Source of the DNA: Gordonia terrae
GTDB taxonomy: Bacteria; Actinomycetota; Actinomycetes; Mycobacteriales; Mycobacteriaceae
NCBI RefSeq assembly: GCF_001698225.1
Contig: NZ_CP016594.1
Location: 4,464,001 to 4,528,000, forward strand
Reading direction: 5' to 3'
Length of the DNA: 64,000 nucleotides
The notes beneath the pieces were generated by a model. That model did not search any database. It worked only from the letters and a program-made list of their open reading frames with translations, and was not told the DNA's origin. Of the stretch, positions 42,762 to 51,586 are shown piece by piece. The stretch's first letter is position 1; every line of letters begins with the position of its first letter. A program made the translations under genes and the position numbers.

Positions 42762-43645
42762 GACGCACGCTCGATCGACATCGTCGCCAACTCGCGAGCG
42801 GCGTCGCAGATCTCCTCGATCGGTCGTGGGGTGGCGGCGTCCCCGCGGATCGACCACTCGAAGAAGTCCGCCCCGAAACCGATGCCGACCTCACAGATCT
42901 GACCTGACTGGGTGTAGCCGATGAACCCCTGGTGACCGTCGATCTCGAGTCTGTTGGTCACGTCGCGCGACAGCTTCACGTTCGCTTCCTCACGGCCGAT
43001 CGGCGAGCCGCGATACCAGTTGAACGACGCGACGGCCCCCGTCCGGGAACCGGTGGTGTCCCACTCGCACACCGAGGTGTTGTTCACGGTCTCGGTGAGC
43101 CCGGCGAACCCGGTGATCCGGACGACGTCCTCGAGGGATACGCCGCCACACTTGCCGAAGAACGGACCGGAACCGGCCTGGGCGGGCGCCTCGGGCGTGT
43201 TCGGCTTGTTCGGGTCGGACGTCGGCTCGTCGCCGGAGCAGGCGCCGACGAGAAGTGCGACCGCGGCCAGCGCGGCGATGAGGAAGGTGCTGTCGCGGAG
43301 CCGGTCCAGTTGCCGCCGTTCACGTTTGGTGGGCCGCCCGGCCCCCCGGTCGCGCCGTGGCTGACTGGCGAGGATCTCCTTGGGTGGCGGTGGCGGCGAC
43401 CGGTCGACGAAGCACTCGGCGGCCATCGGCGCGGACACCCGCTTGCTGATCGTCCTGGTGACCTCGACGATGCGCTCCCGCCCGGCGAGCCGAACCCGGA
43501 TCTCGTCACCCGGCACCACCGGCTGCGCGGGCTTGGCCGTCACCCCGTTGACCCGGACGTGGCCGCCGCGGCAGGCGGCGCCCGCGGCCGACCGGGTCTT
43601 GGTCAGACGGATGGCCCAGATGTAGGCGTCGACACGGGTGGACAT
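42758..43645 (-). CDS. S4 RNA-binding domain fused to a DUF3558 lipoprotein-like domain
   Basis: A 295-residue chimera. Residues 2-65 are an Hsp15-like S4 domain (RVDAYIWAIRLTKTRSAAGAACRGG... in part, with VNGVTAKPAQPV). Residues 95-118 are the basic tail usual at the end of stand-alone S4 proteins (GRPTKRERRQLDRLR). A hydrophobic segment (FLIAALAAVALLVGAC, 121-136) with a lipobox-like Cys136 follows without a stop, then a DUF3558 domain to the C-terminus. No ATG, GTG or TTG in frame starts the second half. The ATG at 43645 is the S4 start. Either a genuine membrane-tethered fusion or a lost stop codon joined two genes. Confidence 0.8.
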   Translation of the reverse strand: MSTRVDAYIWAIRLTKTRSAAGAACRGGHVRVNGVTAKPAQPVVPGDEIRVRLAGRERIVEVTRTISKRVSAPMAAECFVDRSPPPPPKEILASQPRRDRGAGRPTKRERRQLDRLRDSTFLIAALAAVALLVGACSGDEPTSDPNKPNTPEAPAQAGSGPFFGKCGGVSLEDVVRITGFAGLTETVNNTSVCEWDTTGSRTGAVASFNWYRGSPIGREEANVKLSRDVTNRLEIDGHQGFIGYTQSGQICEVGIGFGADFFEWSIRGDAATPRPIEEICDAARELATMSIERAS

Positions 43646-43835
43646 GTCAGCTGCCCAGCCGACTCGTCCCGAACGCGAGAACACGTCCGGTGCGAACGCC
43701 TCGACCCGGTTCAGCGACCACGACGCCGACTCCCTTCAACCCGTTCACCGCGCGGTTCAGCGTCGGCGGACACTCATTGCGCACCACTGTAGCCGCGGAC
43801 AAATCCTCGGTGCGGGATCGCAACGGACGCCACCG

Positions 43836-44030
43836 TCAGCGCTTGCGCGTGAGCAGGTATGCGCCACCGCCGACGGCGAGGATGAGGAACAGGATCGCCA
43901 GAAGGGTCTGGTCGAGCAGCAGCAGGGTCACGAACACGGCGATGCCGGGCGAGACCGCGACGAGACTCATCGCCGGGTGCTGACGCACGACCTCCGACAC
44001 CGCTCTGCTCTTGTCTCGATCGATCGCCAT
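43836..44030 (-). CDS. Small two-helix membrane protein
   Basis: A 64-residue protein with a short charged N-terminus (MAIDRDKSRAVSEVVRQHP), two hydrophobic segments (MSLVAVSPGIAVFVTLLLL and TLLAILFLILAVGGGAYLL) and a basic end (TRKR). AGGGAGG lies 6 nt upstream of the ATG, an excellent ribosome binding site. No family is recognised. It stands alone between the S4-DUF3558 pair and the acidic-tail protein. Confidence 0.75.
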   Translation of the reverse strand: MAIDRDKSRAVSEVVRQHPAMSLVAVSPGIAVFVTLLLLDQTLLAILFLILAVGGGAYLLTRKR

Positions 44031-44240
44031 GAGGCCCTCCCTGGTCGGTTACCCGGCCCGGCCCGTCAGCCGTCCCGGGGTCGTGTGCCCAGCGTAGTCG
44101 CGTCTTGCGACGGAACAGTTGCGCTGAAGCATGTCGCCCGGTTTCCGCCCCTGCGGCGGGAGCGACGCGAGCCACGAAGATTCTCCCGGATCAGGGAGCG
44201 GTGGTTGCGAGGTTCGTTCGGACCAGGAGCAGGGGTCCGC

Positions 44241-44300
44241 GGCCGATCAGGCTGCGGCCGATCAGGCTGCGGCCGATCAGGCTGCGGCCGATCAGGCTGC
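44241..44300. repeat. 15-bp tandem repeat at the 3' end of a CDS
   Basis: Four identical 15-bp units GGCCGATCAGGCTGC start at 44241, 44256, 44271 and 44286, with a partial unit at 44301. On the minus strand each unit reads GCA GCC TGA TCG GCC in the frame of the upstream gene, so the first unit supplies that gene's stop codon and each later unit repeats it. Copy number could vary without changing the protein. Confidence 0.85.
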
Positions 44301-45968
44301 GGCCGATCCGGATTCACTGCCCGAGTCGGTGTCACCGGCGTCCACACCGTCATCGTCGGCGCTGTCGGCGTCTGCGTGTGCGTCGTTGTCGACCGCATCC
44401 ACGCTGTCCTCATCGGTGTCGTGGGCGTCCGGGCTCTCGGATTCCGGAACGTCCGATCCGCCGCCGTCCGATCCCTCGGAGCCGCTGTCGTCGGAGGGTT
44501 CCGGTGCCCGATGCCTGCCGACGTAGGAGTCCTCCGCCGAGCGGTGCTTGCCGACGTAGCTCTGGGCCTCGCCGGTACCGTCATCGGCCGTCACCTGCCC
44601 CGTCGACACATCGTCGAACGAGAGGGTCGTGGTCGCCGAGCTCGTCGACACCCCGGTGTCGATCGGGTCGGTCGCCGGCAGACCGAACGGCAACTTGTAT
44701 TCCGGGATACGGATGACCGGGATGAGCTCACCGGTGTCGAGCTGCCCGAACTCGATGACCGGCAACCCGAGACGGTTCGGCCGCAGCTCACCGTTGACCT
44801 CGACCAGCGGGCGGAAGGTGACCTTCGAACCCAGCCAGTCGACCGTGATCGGACCGGTGAAACCGTAATCGCTCGTCAGCCGGAGGAAGTTGCCGCTGAA
44901 CAGGTCGTGATCACCCCCGATGCTCAGGCGGGCGAAGTCCTTCGACAGGGACATCCAGTCACTGTCGAAGTCGAGACCGGAGCCACTCAGGATGCCGGCG
45001 AGCAGACCCTCGAGAACCTCGGCGCCGAGGCCGCCGAGAACCCCGCCGGGATCGGCGATCAGTGCGGTTGGATCGGTGAGCGCGAACTGAAGTTCGCCGT
45101 TGGGTTGTTGCCAGCGGAAGTCGAAGGTGCCCAGCACATTTGCGCAGGCTCCGACGCCATCGGCGTAGGCGCCGGTGAGTCCGCCGTAGCAGCCGACCCC
45201 CTGGACACCCGGGACGGTTCCGATCGTCTCCCCGAGGACCGTGACATCGAGCGGTCCGGTGTTCCACGCATGGGCCATCCCGATCAGCGCGAACGATTTC
45301 GCGGTCCGCCCGTCGCTCGCGCCCGCGGTCGCGATGCTCAGAGGTAGATACGATGTCGCGCTTGCGTCGCCCCCGCGGTAGGCGAGAGCGAACTGGAAGC
45401 CGTTCCCGGCGACCGTCGACGAACCCTCGGTGGCGGGGCCGTCCGTCATCGTCTTCGGCAGGTCGACGCCGAGCCAGCGGATGATGTCTCCGAGAACCGA
45501 ACCGGACAGCGTGTCGAAGACACCCTTCACCGGGTCGTAGACCGCGATCGGCACGACCTCGATGCGGTCGGGCAGGACGACGGCGAGTCCGATACCGCCG
45601 TACTCGGTGCTCGACTGCGAGCAGTCGGCTCCATCCCGGACGCCGCCGGACATGCAGCTCTGGATGCGCCACTGCTCCGCGATGTCGGCGAGCGCGCCGT
45701 TCCCGATCGTGGTCACCAGACCTCCGAGCGGGTTGGTCTTGTCGAAACCCTTCGACCAGTTCCGCAGATCGTCGATCTCGGACGGGATACCCGGGAGCAG
45801 CGCCGCGTCGGCCACTGCCGGTTCCGCCGCCTGCCCCGCGCCGATCGCGGCGACGGTCGCCAACGCGGCCGCCCCCGCGATCGCGCGGTGCTGCCGCCGC
45901 TGTTTCCGGTTCTCGCGTCGAGCGACCTTGTCCGATCGCTGAATCTCGCTGCGCCCCACCCTGGTCAT
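44292..45968 (-). CDS. Secreted protein with acidic Ser/Asp-rich C-terminal tail
   Basis: A 558-residue protein of unrecognised family. A very basic n-region (ARRENRKQRRQHR) and an Ala-rich stretch to about residue 54 (AVADA) form a long signal peptide. The body (60-450) is Gly/Thr-rich with beta-like segments and three cysteines in the first half. Two copies of a SYVG(K/R)HR motif follow near 463-482, then a highly acidic tail of Asp, Ser, Glu and His ending GSESGSAAA. The tail may bind cations or the cell wall. The stop codon lies in a 15-bp tandem repeat. It resembles mycolata envelope proteins only in general layout. Confidence 0.75.
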   Translation of the reverse strand: MTRVGRSEIQRSDKVARRENRKQRRQHRAIAGAAALATVAAIGAGQAAEPAVADAALLPGIPSEIDDLRNWSKGFDKTNPLGGLVTTIGNGALADIAEQWRIQSCMSGGVRDGADCSQSSTEYGGIGLAVVLPDRIEVVPIAVYDPVKGVFDTLSGSVLGDIIRWLGVDLPKTMTDGPATEGSSTVAGNGFQFALAYRGGDASATSYLPLSIATAGASDGRTAKSFALIGMAHAWNTGPLDVTVLGETIGTVPGVQGVGCYGGLTGAYADGVGACANVLGTFDFRWQQPNGELQFALTDPTALIADPGGVLGGLGAEVLEGLLAGILSGSGLDFDSDWMSLSKDFARLSIGGDHDLFSGNFLRLTSDYGFTGPITVDWLGSKVTFRPLVEVNGELRPNRLGLPVIEFGQLDTGELIPVIRIPEYKLPFGLPATDPIDTGVSTSSATTTLSFDDVSTGQVTADDGTGEAQSYVGKHRSAEDSYVGRHRAPEPSDDSGSEGSDGGGSDVPESESPDAHDTDEDSVDAVDNDAHADADSADDDGVDAGDTDSGSESGSAAA

Positions 45969-46197
45969 CCGCCCAACTCTCTTCTCTCCGACCTCCCGAG
46001 CTGAGTAAGTGAATCACCACGGTCGGCGAATCGGTAGTCGATCGGTGGAAACGGCACGAATCGGCCGTTCTGGTCAGACGTCCAGGACCGGACGTGAGAT
46101 GAGTTCCGGTACAGGCGACCTCAGCTGAACGACTCCGCGATGTCGAATCCGGTTCGTGCGGCGGTGGTTCCTGGGAGCGCGGCGCCGCTGCCCGCAT

Positions 46198-47871
46198 CTA
46201 CCAGCGGTCGCGGTCGAGGATCTGCCCCGACGCGCCGGCGTCGGCAGCACACCCGAACCCGACGATCCAGCGGGCCGGCCCGGTCTCGCCGGCGGCGATC
46301 TCGACCTTGCCCAGCATCATCGGCGCGGGAAGAGCGGCCAAGAAGTCCCCGAGCGCTGCCGGGGACAGCGTCCACACCTCGCCACGGATCTCGCGACCGG
46401 CGGCCGGATCGCGGATCAGACCCGGCTTGGGCGGGGTCGTGTCCAGGGCCACGAGGCGGTAGGACGCGGTCGTGGTGACCTCACCGGCCCATCGGGCGCC
46501 GCGATCGCCGAGTTCGTGGGTCAGCGGCCCGCCCCGCATGTGCGCCCCGAAGACCGCGAGCTCGATCGCCTCGTCATCTTCCGCCCAGGACGGCGCCACC
46601 GAGTCGTCGCCGAGGAATCGGCGTGCCACGTCGACGAGCACGGCGTCGGCATGTCCGCGGCCCAGGAACGTGATGCCGAACTGTGCTGTGCTGCCGCCCT
46701 CGTCGACGACCGTCCCGGCCGGCACGGCGAGTCCACACAGATCGAAGAGGTTGCAGAAGTTGGTGTACGTGCCCATCCGCGAGTTCACGCCCACCGGATC
46801 GGCGGCCACCTCGGCGAGCGTGGGGTGTGCCGGGGCGGTCGGCACCATCAGGACCGTGGCGTCGCCCCACTGCTGCATCGCCGTGGCGCGCAGGTCGGCG
46901 AGCCGACGACGAGCCCGTAACAGGTCGACGGCCGAGAACCTTTGCGCCGCATCGATGATCGCCGACACGGTCGGGTCGAGTCCGGCGACATCGGGGTCGG
47001 GGACCGAATCGAGGTAGTCCCCCACCGCGTCGTAGCGTTCGGCGACGAGCGCGTCGTCGTAGAGGAGCCGGGCGGCCTCGAGAAACGGTGACAGATCGAT
47101 GGTCTTGACCATCAGACCCGCGGATTCGGCACGCAGCACGGCGTCGTCGAAGGCGGCCCGCCAGCGCTCGTCGAGGCCGGGCAGTTCGGTGGGCACGGCG
47201 ATCACCGGGCGTTCCGGGGCGGCGTACGGGATCGACTGCGGGAAGGGCCGGGTGCCGGCGGCTTCGGCCATCACCGACATGGACCGGTCGGCCAGCGCCA
47301 GGTCGGCGGCGAAGACGGTGACGACGTCGTAACTCGCACAGGCGGGCACGACTCCGGCAGTGGAGACCACCCCGACGGTCGGCTTGATGCCGACGATGCC
47401 CTGCAGGCCGGCCGGCACCCGGCCCGACCCGGCGGTGTCGGTGCCGATCGCGATGTCGGCGAACCCGAGGGCGACGGCCACCGCCGAGCCGGAGCTCGAT
47501 CCGCCCGAGATGCGGTCCGGTCGCCGCGAATCCCGCACCGCCCCATATGGGCTGCGGGTCCCCACCAGGCCGGTGGCGAACTGGTCGAGGTTGGTCTTGC
47601 CCACGACCACCGCTCCTGCCGCGCGCAAGGCGGCGACCGCTGGGGCGTCGACTTCGGGGGTGTAGGCGAACCCGGGGCACCCTGCGGTGGTCGGCACGCC
47701 TGCGACATCGACGTTGTCCTTGACGGCGAGGAGCACGCCGGCGAGCGGACCGCCGGCGGCGACGGACCGCTCGTACTCGGCCGCGACCTCATCCTCGGAT
47801 CGCAGCGTGATGAACACCTCCGGCCGGTCCGCCTCGGCGATCCGCGCATACAGCTCGTCGATCCTGCTCAT
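46198..47871 (-). CDS. atzF: Allophanate hydrolase
   Basis: A 557-residue amidase-signature enzyme that hydrolyses allophanate to ammonia and CO2. The catalytic triad is Lys51 (LLAVKDN), the cis-Ser in GGSSSGSA (about 125-126) and nucleophile Ser149 in TDTAGSGRVPA, a sequence specific to allophanate hydrolases. The C-terminal domain (from about 440, FGAHMRGGPLTHEL) is the separate allophanate hydrolase C-domain. ATG 47871 overlaps the carboxyltransferase stop (ATGA). Last gene of the guanidine/urea-type operon. Confidence 0.94.
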   Translation of the reverse strand: MSRIDELYARIAEADRPEVFITLRSEDEVAAEYERSVAAGGPLAGVLLAVKDNVDVAGVPTTAGCPGFAYTPEVDAPAVAALRAAGAVVVGKTNLDQFATGLVGTRSPYGAVRDSRRPDRISGGSSSGSAVAVALGFADIAIGTDTAGSGRVPAGLQGIVGIKPTVGVVSTAGVVPACASYDVVTVFAADLALADRSMSVMAEAAGTRPFPQSIPYAAPERPVIAVPTELPGLDERWRAAFDDAVLRAESAGLMVKTIDLSPFLEAARLLYDDALVAERYDAVGDYLDSVPDPDVAGLDPTVSAIIDAAQRFSAVDLLRARRRLADLRATAMQQWGDATVLMVPTAPAHPTLAEVAADPVGVNSRMGTYTNFCNLFDLCGLAVPAGTVVDEGGSTAQFGITFLGRGHADAVLVDVARRFLGDDSVAPSWAEDDEAIELAVFGAHMRGGPLTHELGDRGARWAGEVTTTASYRLVALDTTPPKPGLIRDPAAGREIRGEVWTLSPAALGDFLAALPAPMMLGKVEIAAGETGPARWIVGFGCAADAGASGQILDRDRW

Positions 47872-49931
47872 GCCACCCGCTCCTTGTCGTCTGCGATCCC
47901 CGAGGCACCGGCGCGGCCCACTCCCGCCGCCTTCGCGGCGAATTCGCCCTGCATCGACCACCGTTCACGCTCTTCCGCACGAGCGGTCTCCATCGTGTTC
48001 CGCCGGATCGCGATGTCGGCGGCGTGCTCGTCGAGGAAGCTCTGGTGCGCGGCCAGCGAGAACTCACCGTCGACGATCTTCGTGCTGTCCCCGCGCCCGG
48101 CGGCGACGTCGGCCCGCATGTCGAGGAGTTCCGCCGCACTCACCGGGTACCAGTGGATTCGGTCGAAGAACCGGAGGAGCCACGGATGTTCGGGATCGAA
48201 TCCCGGTGCCGGCAACGGATGCCGGTGATTCCACACCTGCGTCGTCCGGCCGACGAACTGATAACCGCCCGGGCCTTCCATGCCGTAGATGCAGAGGTAG
48301 GCGCCGCCGATCCCCACCGCGTTCTCCGGCGTCCACGTGCGGGCCGGGTTGTACTTGGTGGTGACGAGACGATGCCGGGGGTCGAGTGGAACAGCCACCG
48401 GCGCACCGAGATAGACGTCACCCAGGCCGAGCACGAGGTAGCTCGCGTCGAAAACGGTGCGGTACACGTCGTCGACCGAATCCAGGCCGTTCATCCGTCG
48501 GATGAACTCGATGTTCCACGGGCACCACGGCGCATCCGATCGCACGCCCAGCATGTACCGTTCGATGGCCTCCCTGGTCGCGGGATCGTCCCACGACAAG
48601 GGCAGGTGCACGGTGCGGCTCGGCACCACGAGGTCCTCGGCGGCCGGCAACTGGCTCTCGCATTCGGTCAGCCACTCCAGCATCTGCGCCTGCGACCACA
48701 CGTCCGGGTCGGCCTTCACCTGCAGCGAACGGATACCCGGTGTGAGATCGACGAGCCCGCGCGGCTTCTCGGCGGCGATCCGCTCGGCCAGCGCATGCAC
48801 CCGGGCGCGCAGGGCCAGGTCGAGGTGCATCTCGCCGTACTCGACGAGCACATTGTCGTCACCGGACCGCCGGTATGTCACCGAGGTCGCTCCATCGGCT
48901 GTCGTGGTGGATCCGAGGATTCCGTTGTCGGTGTCCCCACCCGACGACAGGACGTCGACGAAGCAGGCCCGCCGACCCAGCCCGAGTTCGGTGGGCGAGG
49001 CCGCCCGGTCGCCGCGTACCGCGATGAACCGGATCGTGTCCCCCGGCTTCAGCTGGCCGAGCTTCCACCGTTGCGCGGTCGTCACCGTCACCGGGCACAC
49101 GAATCCGCCGAGACTCGGCCCGTCCGGACCGAGCAGGATGGGTGTGTCGCCGGTGAAGTCGAGCGCACCGACGGAGTACGCGGTGTCGTGGATGTTCGAC
49201 GGGTGCAGGCCGGCCTCGCCACCGTCGTCGCGTGCCCACCGGGGTCGGGGGCCGATCAGTCGGATGCCGGTCCGGTCGGAGTTGAAGTGCACCTCGTAGT
49301 CGGTCGCGAACAGATCGGCGATGTCCTCCTCGGTGAAGAACTCCGGTGCGCCGTGGGGTCCCACGGTCACCGCCAGTTGCCAGGAGTTGGTGAAGGCCGG
49401 TTGCTCGTCACCGAGGATTCGACGCGGCGCGCCGACCGGCCCGTCCAGCAGCTCCAGACGGTCGTCGGCGGCCAGCGCCCGGCCGTTGAGTCCGCCGAAC
49501 CGTCCCATGGTGAAAGTCGACCGGCTCCCGAGATGATCCGCCGCGTCGAGCCCACCCGACACCGCGAGATATGCCCGCATACCCAGGGCGCCGATCGAAC
49601 CGATGTCGAGGACGTCACCCTCCTCGACCGTGAGCGGAACCCACTGCGGCACAGGAGTTCCGTTCACCGTCGCGGTCACCGGCGCGCCGGTGACCGCGAC
49701 GACCGCGGACCGGTCGAACCGAAGGGCGGGACCCATGAGGGTGATCTCCAGACCGGCGGCGGTCTCCGGGTTGCCGACGGCGAGGTTGGCGAGCCGGAAG
49801 GACAGGTCGTCCATCGGACCGGACGGCGGTACGCCGACCTTCCAGTACCCGACCCGGCCGGGCCAGTCCTGGATGGTGGTGAGCGGACCGGACCGGAGAA
49901 CGGTCACGGCACCCGGGGTGGTGGCAGTCAT
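47868..49931 (-). CDS. Urea/guanidine carboxylase-type carboxyltransferase lacking biotin carboxylase and BCCP domains
   Basis: A 687-residue protein that corresponds only to the carboxyltransferase part of urea amidolyase-type carboxylases. Residues 8-330 are the KipA/AHS2-like half (SGPLTTIQDWPGRVGYW at the start) and about 345-600 the KipI/AHS1-like half (RRSGDDNVLVEYGEM, GIRSLQVKADP). Full carboxylases of this type are about 1200 residues and carry an N-terminal ATP-grasp biotin carboxylase and a C-terminal EAMKM biotin site; neither is present, and 58 nt upstream another gene ends. It would need those parts from elsewhere or do different chemistry. Its C-terminus stops where the linker to BCCP would begin. 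Confidence 0.88.
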   Translation of the reverse strand: MTATTPGAVTVLRSGPLTTIQDWPGRVGYWKVGVPPSGPMDDLSFRLANLAVGNPETAAGLEITLMGPALRFDRSAVVAVTGAPVTATVNGTPVPQWVPLTVEEGDVLDIGSIGALGMRAYLAVSGGLDAADHLGSRSTFTMGRFGGLNGRALAADDRLELLDGPVGAPRRILGDEQPAFTNSWQLAVTVGPHGAPEFFTEEDIADLFATDYEVHFNSDRTGIRLIGPRPRWARDDGGEAGLHPSNIHDTAYSVGALDFTGDTPILLGPDGPSLGGFVCPVTVTTAQRWKLGQLKPGDTIRFIAVRGDRAASPTELGLGRRACFVDVLSSGGDTDNGILGSTTTADGATSVTYRRSGDDNVLVEYGEMHLDLALRARVHALAERIAAEKPRGLVDLTPGIRSLQVKADPDVWSQAQMLEWLTECESQLPAAEDLVVPSRTVHLPLSWDDPATREAIERYMLGVRSDAPWCPWNIEFIRRMNGLDSVDDVYRTVFDASYLVLGLGDVYLGAPVAVPLDPRHRLVTTKYNPARTWTPENAVGIGGAYLCIYGMEGPGGYQFVGRTTQVWNHRHPLPAPGFDPEHPWLLRFFDRIHWYPVSAAELLDMRADVAAGRGDSTKIVDGEFSLAAHQSFLDEHAADIAIRRNTMETARAEERERWSMQGEFAAKAAGVGRAGASGIADDKERVA

Positions 49932-49989
49932 GATGGTGAATTCCTCGTCGGGCTCGGTCGGCGCCCGGGGGCGCGGCGGAAAGAGATTC

Positions 49990-50670
49990 TCAGAACGGCC
50001 GGGTGACGATGACGCGCACCGCGGTGGGGTCGAAGCCGTTGCAGGGGTTGTTGATCTGCGGACAGTTCGAGATGAGGACCAGGGTGTCGACCTCGGCCCG
50101 CAGCGCCAGTCGCTTACCGGGTGCGGACAACCCGTCGACGATGCCGAGCGAGCCGTCGGGGTCGACGGGCACGTTCATGAAGAAGTTCACGTTCCCGACG
50201 AGGTCGGCCTTGCCCAGTCCGTGGCGGCTGCCCTCGATGAGGAAGTTCTCCACGCATGCGTGCTGATGCTTGGTGTGGTGGCCGTACCGCAGCGTGTTCG
50301 ACTCCTGCGAGCACGCGCCGCCGAGGGTGTCGTGGTTGCCGACCTCGTCGGCGACGATCGTCATCAGCGGTGCGGAGTCGTGATCGCGGATGACGCTGCC
50401 GGTGGTCAGGAAGATGTTGCCCTGCGCGGTGATCGTCGCCTGTGCCGAATACCGCCGCGTGGTGTCGTCGGCGGCGTAGAACAGCGTGTCGACGGCCTGA
50501 TTGCCGTGCAGGTCGACGATGGTGAGCACGTCGCCGGCGGCGACGACACCCGACCACGGTGCCCGCTCGCCCACCTGCGCGTCGTCGACGACGGTGCCGG
50601 GGACGAGGGCGAGTCCGGCGGCGGGTTCCGTCGCGACATCGGGGATGACTGCGGAGTGTGTCTCGGTCAC
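49990..50670 (-). CDS. DUF1989 protein, carboxyguanidine deiminase subunit family (urea carboxylase-associated)
   Basis: A 226-residue DUF1989 protein. Conserved cysteines are in GGACSQESN and QHACVENF, and the C-terminal NCPQINNPCNGFDPT motif is diagnostic of the family; the His/Asp-rich GNHDTLGG also fits. In guanidine-degrading bacteria two DUF1989 proteins, CgdA and CgdB, form the deiminase turning carboxyguanidine into allophanate and ammonia. The neighbouring paralogue and allophanate hydrolase match that route. Assignment to CgdA or CgdB was not attempted. Confidence 0.88.
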   Translation of the reverse strand: MTETHSAVIPDVATEPAAGLALVPGTVVDDAQVGERAPWSGVVAAGDVLTIVDLHGNQAVDTLFYAADDTTRRYSAQATITAQGNIFLTTGSVIRDHDSAPLMTIVADEVGNHDTLGGACSQESNTLRYGHHTKHQHACVENFLIEGSRHGLGKADLVGNVNFFMNVPVDPDGSLGIVDGLSAPGKRLALRAEVDTLVLISNCPQINNPCNGFDPTAVRVIVTRPF

Positions 50671-50685
50671 GATGGGTGGTCCTCT

Positions 50686-51549
50686 CTACTGGACGGCTCG
50701 GTGATGAGCCGCGGCCCAGACGTCTTCGGAGTTGGCGACGGCCCGCTGGTACTCGGGGTCGGTTCCGGCGACCTCGGCCAGCAGGGTGTCGAGATCGTTC
50801 TGCGCCTGCCACGCCAGCACTTCCAGCGAGGTGGTGCCGAAATCGGGCGACGGATCCAGGGGGTGAGCAGTGTTGGCGATCGCCACGGTGCACGGCAGAT
50901 GCAGGATCAGATCCACGGTCCGGCCGGGCCCGGCGCTCCCGGTCGAGCGCAGCGCCCCGTCGGCGTCGACGGTGACGCCGTGGAAGAACGACAACGACGG
51001 GGCGACGTCGGTCGGTGTCAGACCGTGTTTCGCCGCGGCGAGCGTGAACAGTTCGCGACCGGCGGGACTCGTCGAATACACCTCGCCCGCGCCGTATTTC
51101 GCTGCATTCCCGGCAAGGGTGGACGTGCCGCACAGCGCGTCGTGATGCCCGGAGTCGTCGGCGACGACGGTGGCCAGCACCCGGCCCTGGTCACTGAGCA
51201 GCGGATGGCCCGCGCCCAGGTAGGCCTGCCACGGGACCTTGACGGTGTCGGCGACGTTCAGACGTTCCCACGGCGCGTCGGCGCGCCACAGCAGCACGTG
51301 TGCGCACGCCGCCCCGGCGACGTCGGCGAACCGCAGGCGGGTCCCCCGAGCCAACACCTTGCTGGTGTAGCGACCGCCGGAAACCGTCTCCGCCCAGGTC
51401 AACGAGGCCGCCGGCACGTCGTCGGGCGGAGCGGGCCAGTTCGACGCGGGCACCACCGGCATGCTGTCGGTGATCGCGCCGGCCTGCGCGCGGGCGTGTT
51501 CGCGTGCACCGGTGGTGGTGCCGGTACCCGCCGCGGTGATCGTGCTCAT
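50686..51549 (-). CDS. DUF1989 protein, second carboxyguanidine deiminase-type subunit
   Basis: A 287-residue DUF1989 paralogue with a Thr/Ala-rich N-terminal leader. Family features are GHHDALCGTS, ACAHVLLWRADAPWERLNVADT and SLSFFHGVTVDADG; it lacks the C-terminal NCPQ motif of its partner, a difference typical of the two subunit types. It lies 15 nt upstream of the other DUF1989 gene and 37 nt downstream of the permease. A heterodimer of the two is expected. Confidence 0.86.
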   Translation of the reverse strand: MSTITAAGTGTTTGAREHARAQAGAITDSMPVVPASNWPAPPDDVPAASLTWAETVSGGRYTSKVLARGTRLRFADVAGAACAHVLLWRADAPWERLNVADTVKVPWQAYLGAGHPLLSDQGRVLATVVADDSGHHDALCGTSTLAGNAAKYGAGEVYSTSPAGRELFTLAAAKHGLTPTDVAPSLSFFHGVTVDADGALRSTGSAGPGRTVDLILHLPCTVAIANTAHPLDPSPDFGTTSLEVLAWQAQNDLDTLLAEVAGTDPEYQRAVANSEDVWAAAHHRAVQ

Positions 51550-51586
51550 TCGGAACTCCTTGTCGTGGTGATTGTGTGCGGCGCGC

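Noticed and set aside
44131..44526. Plus-strand ORF with Ala-Asp-Gln-Ala-Ala repeats
   Set aside because: It only reads through the 15-bp repeats and the antisense of the acidic tail; no ribosome binding site or conservation signal is seen.
48024..50006. Long plus-strand open frame of 660 codons
   Set aside because: Antisense to the carboxyltransferase gene with no family motif.
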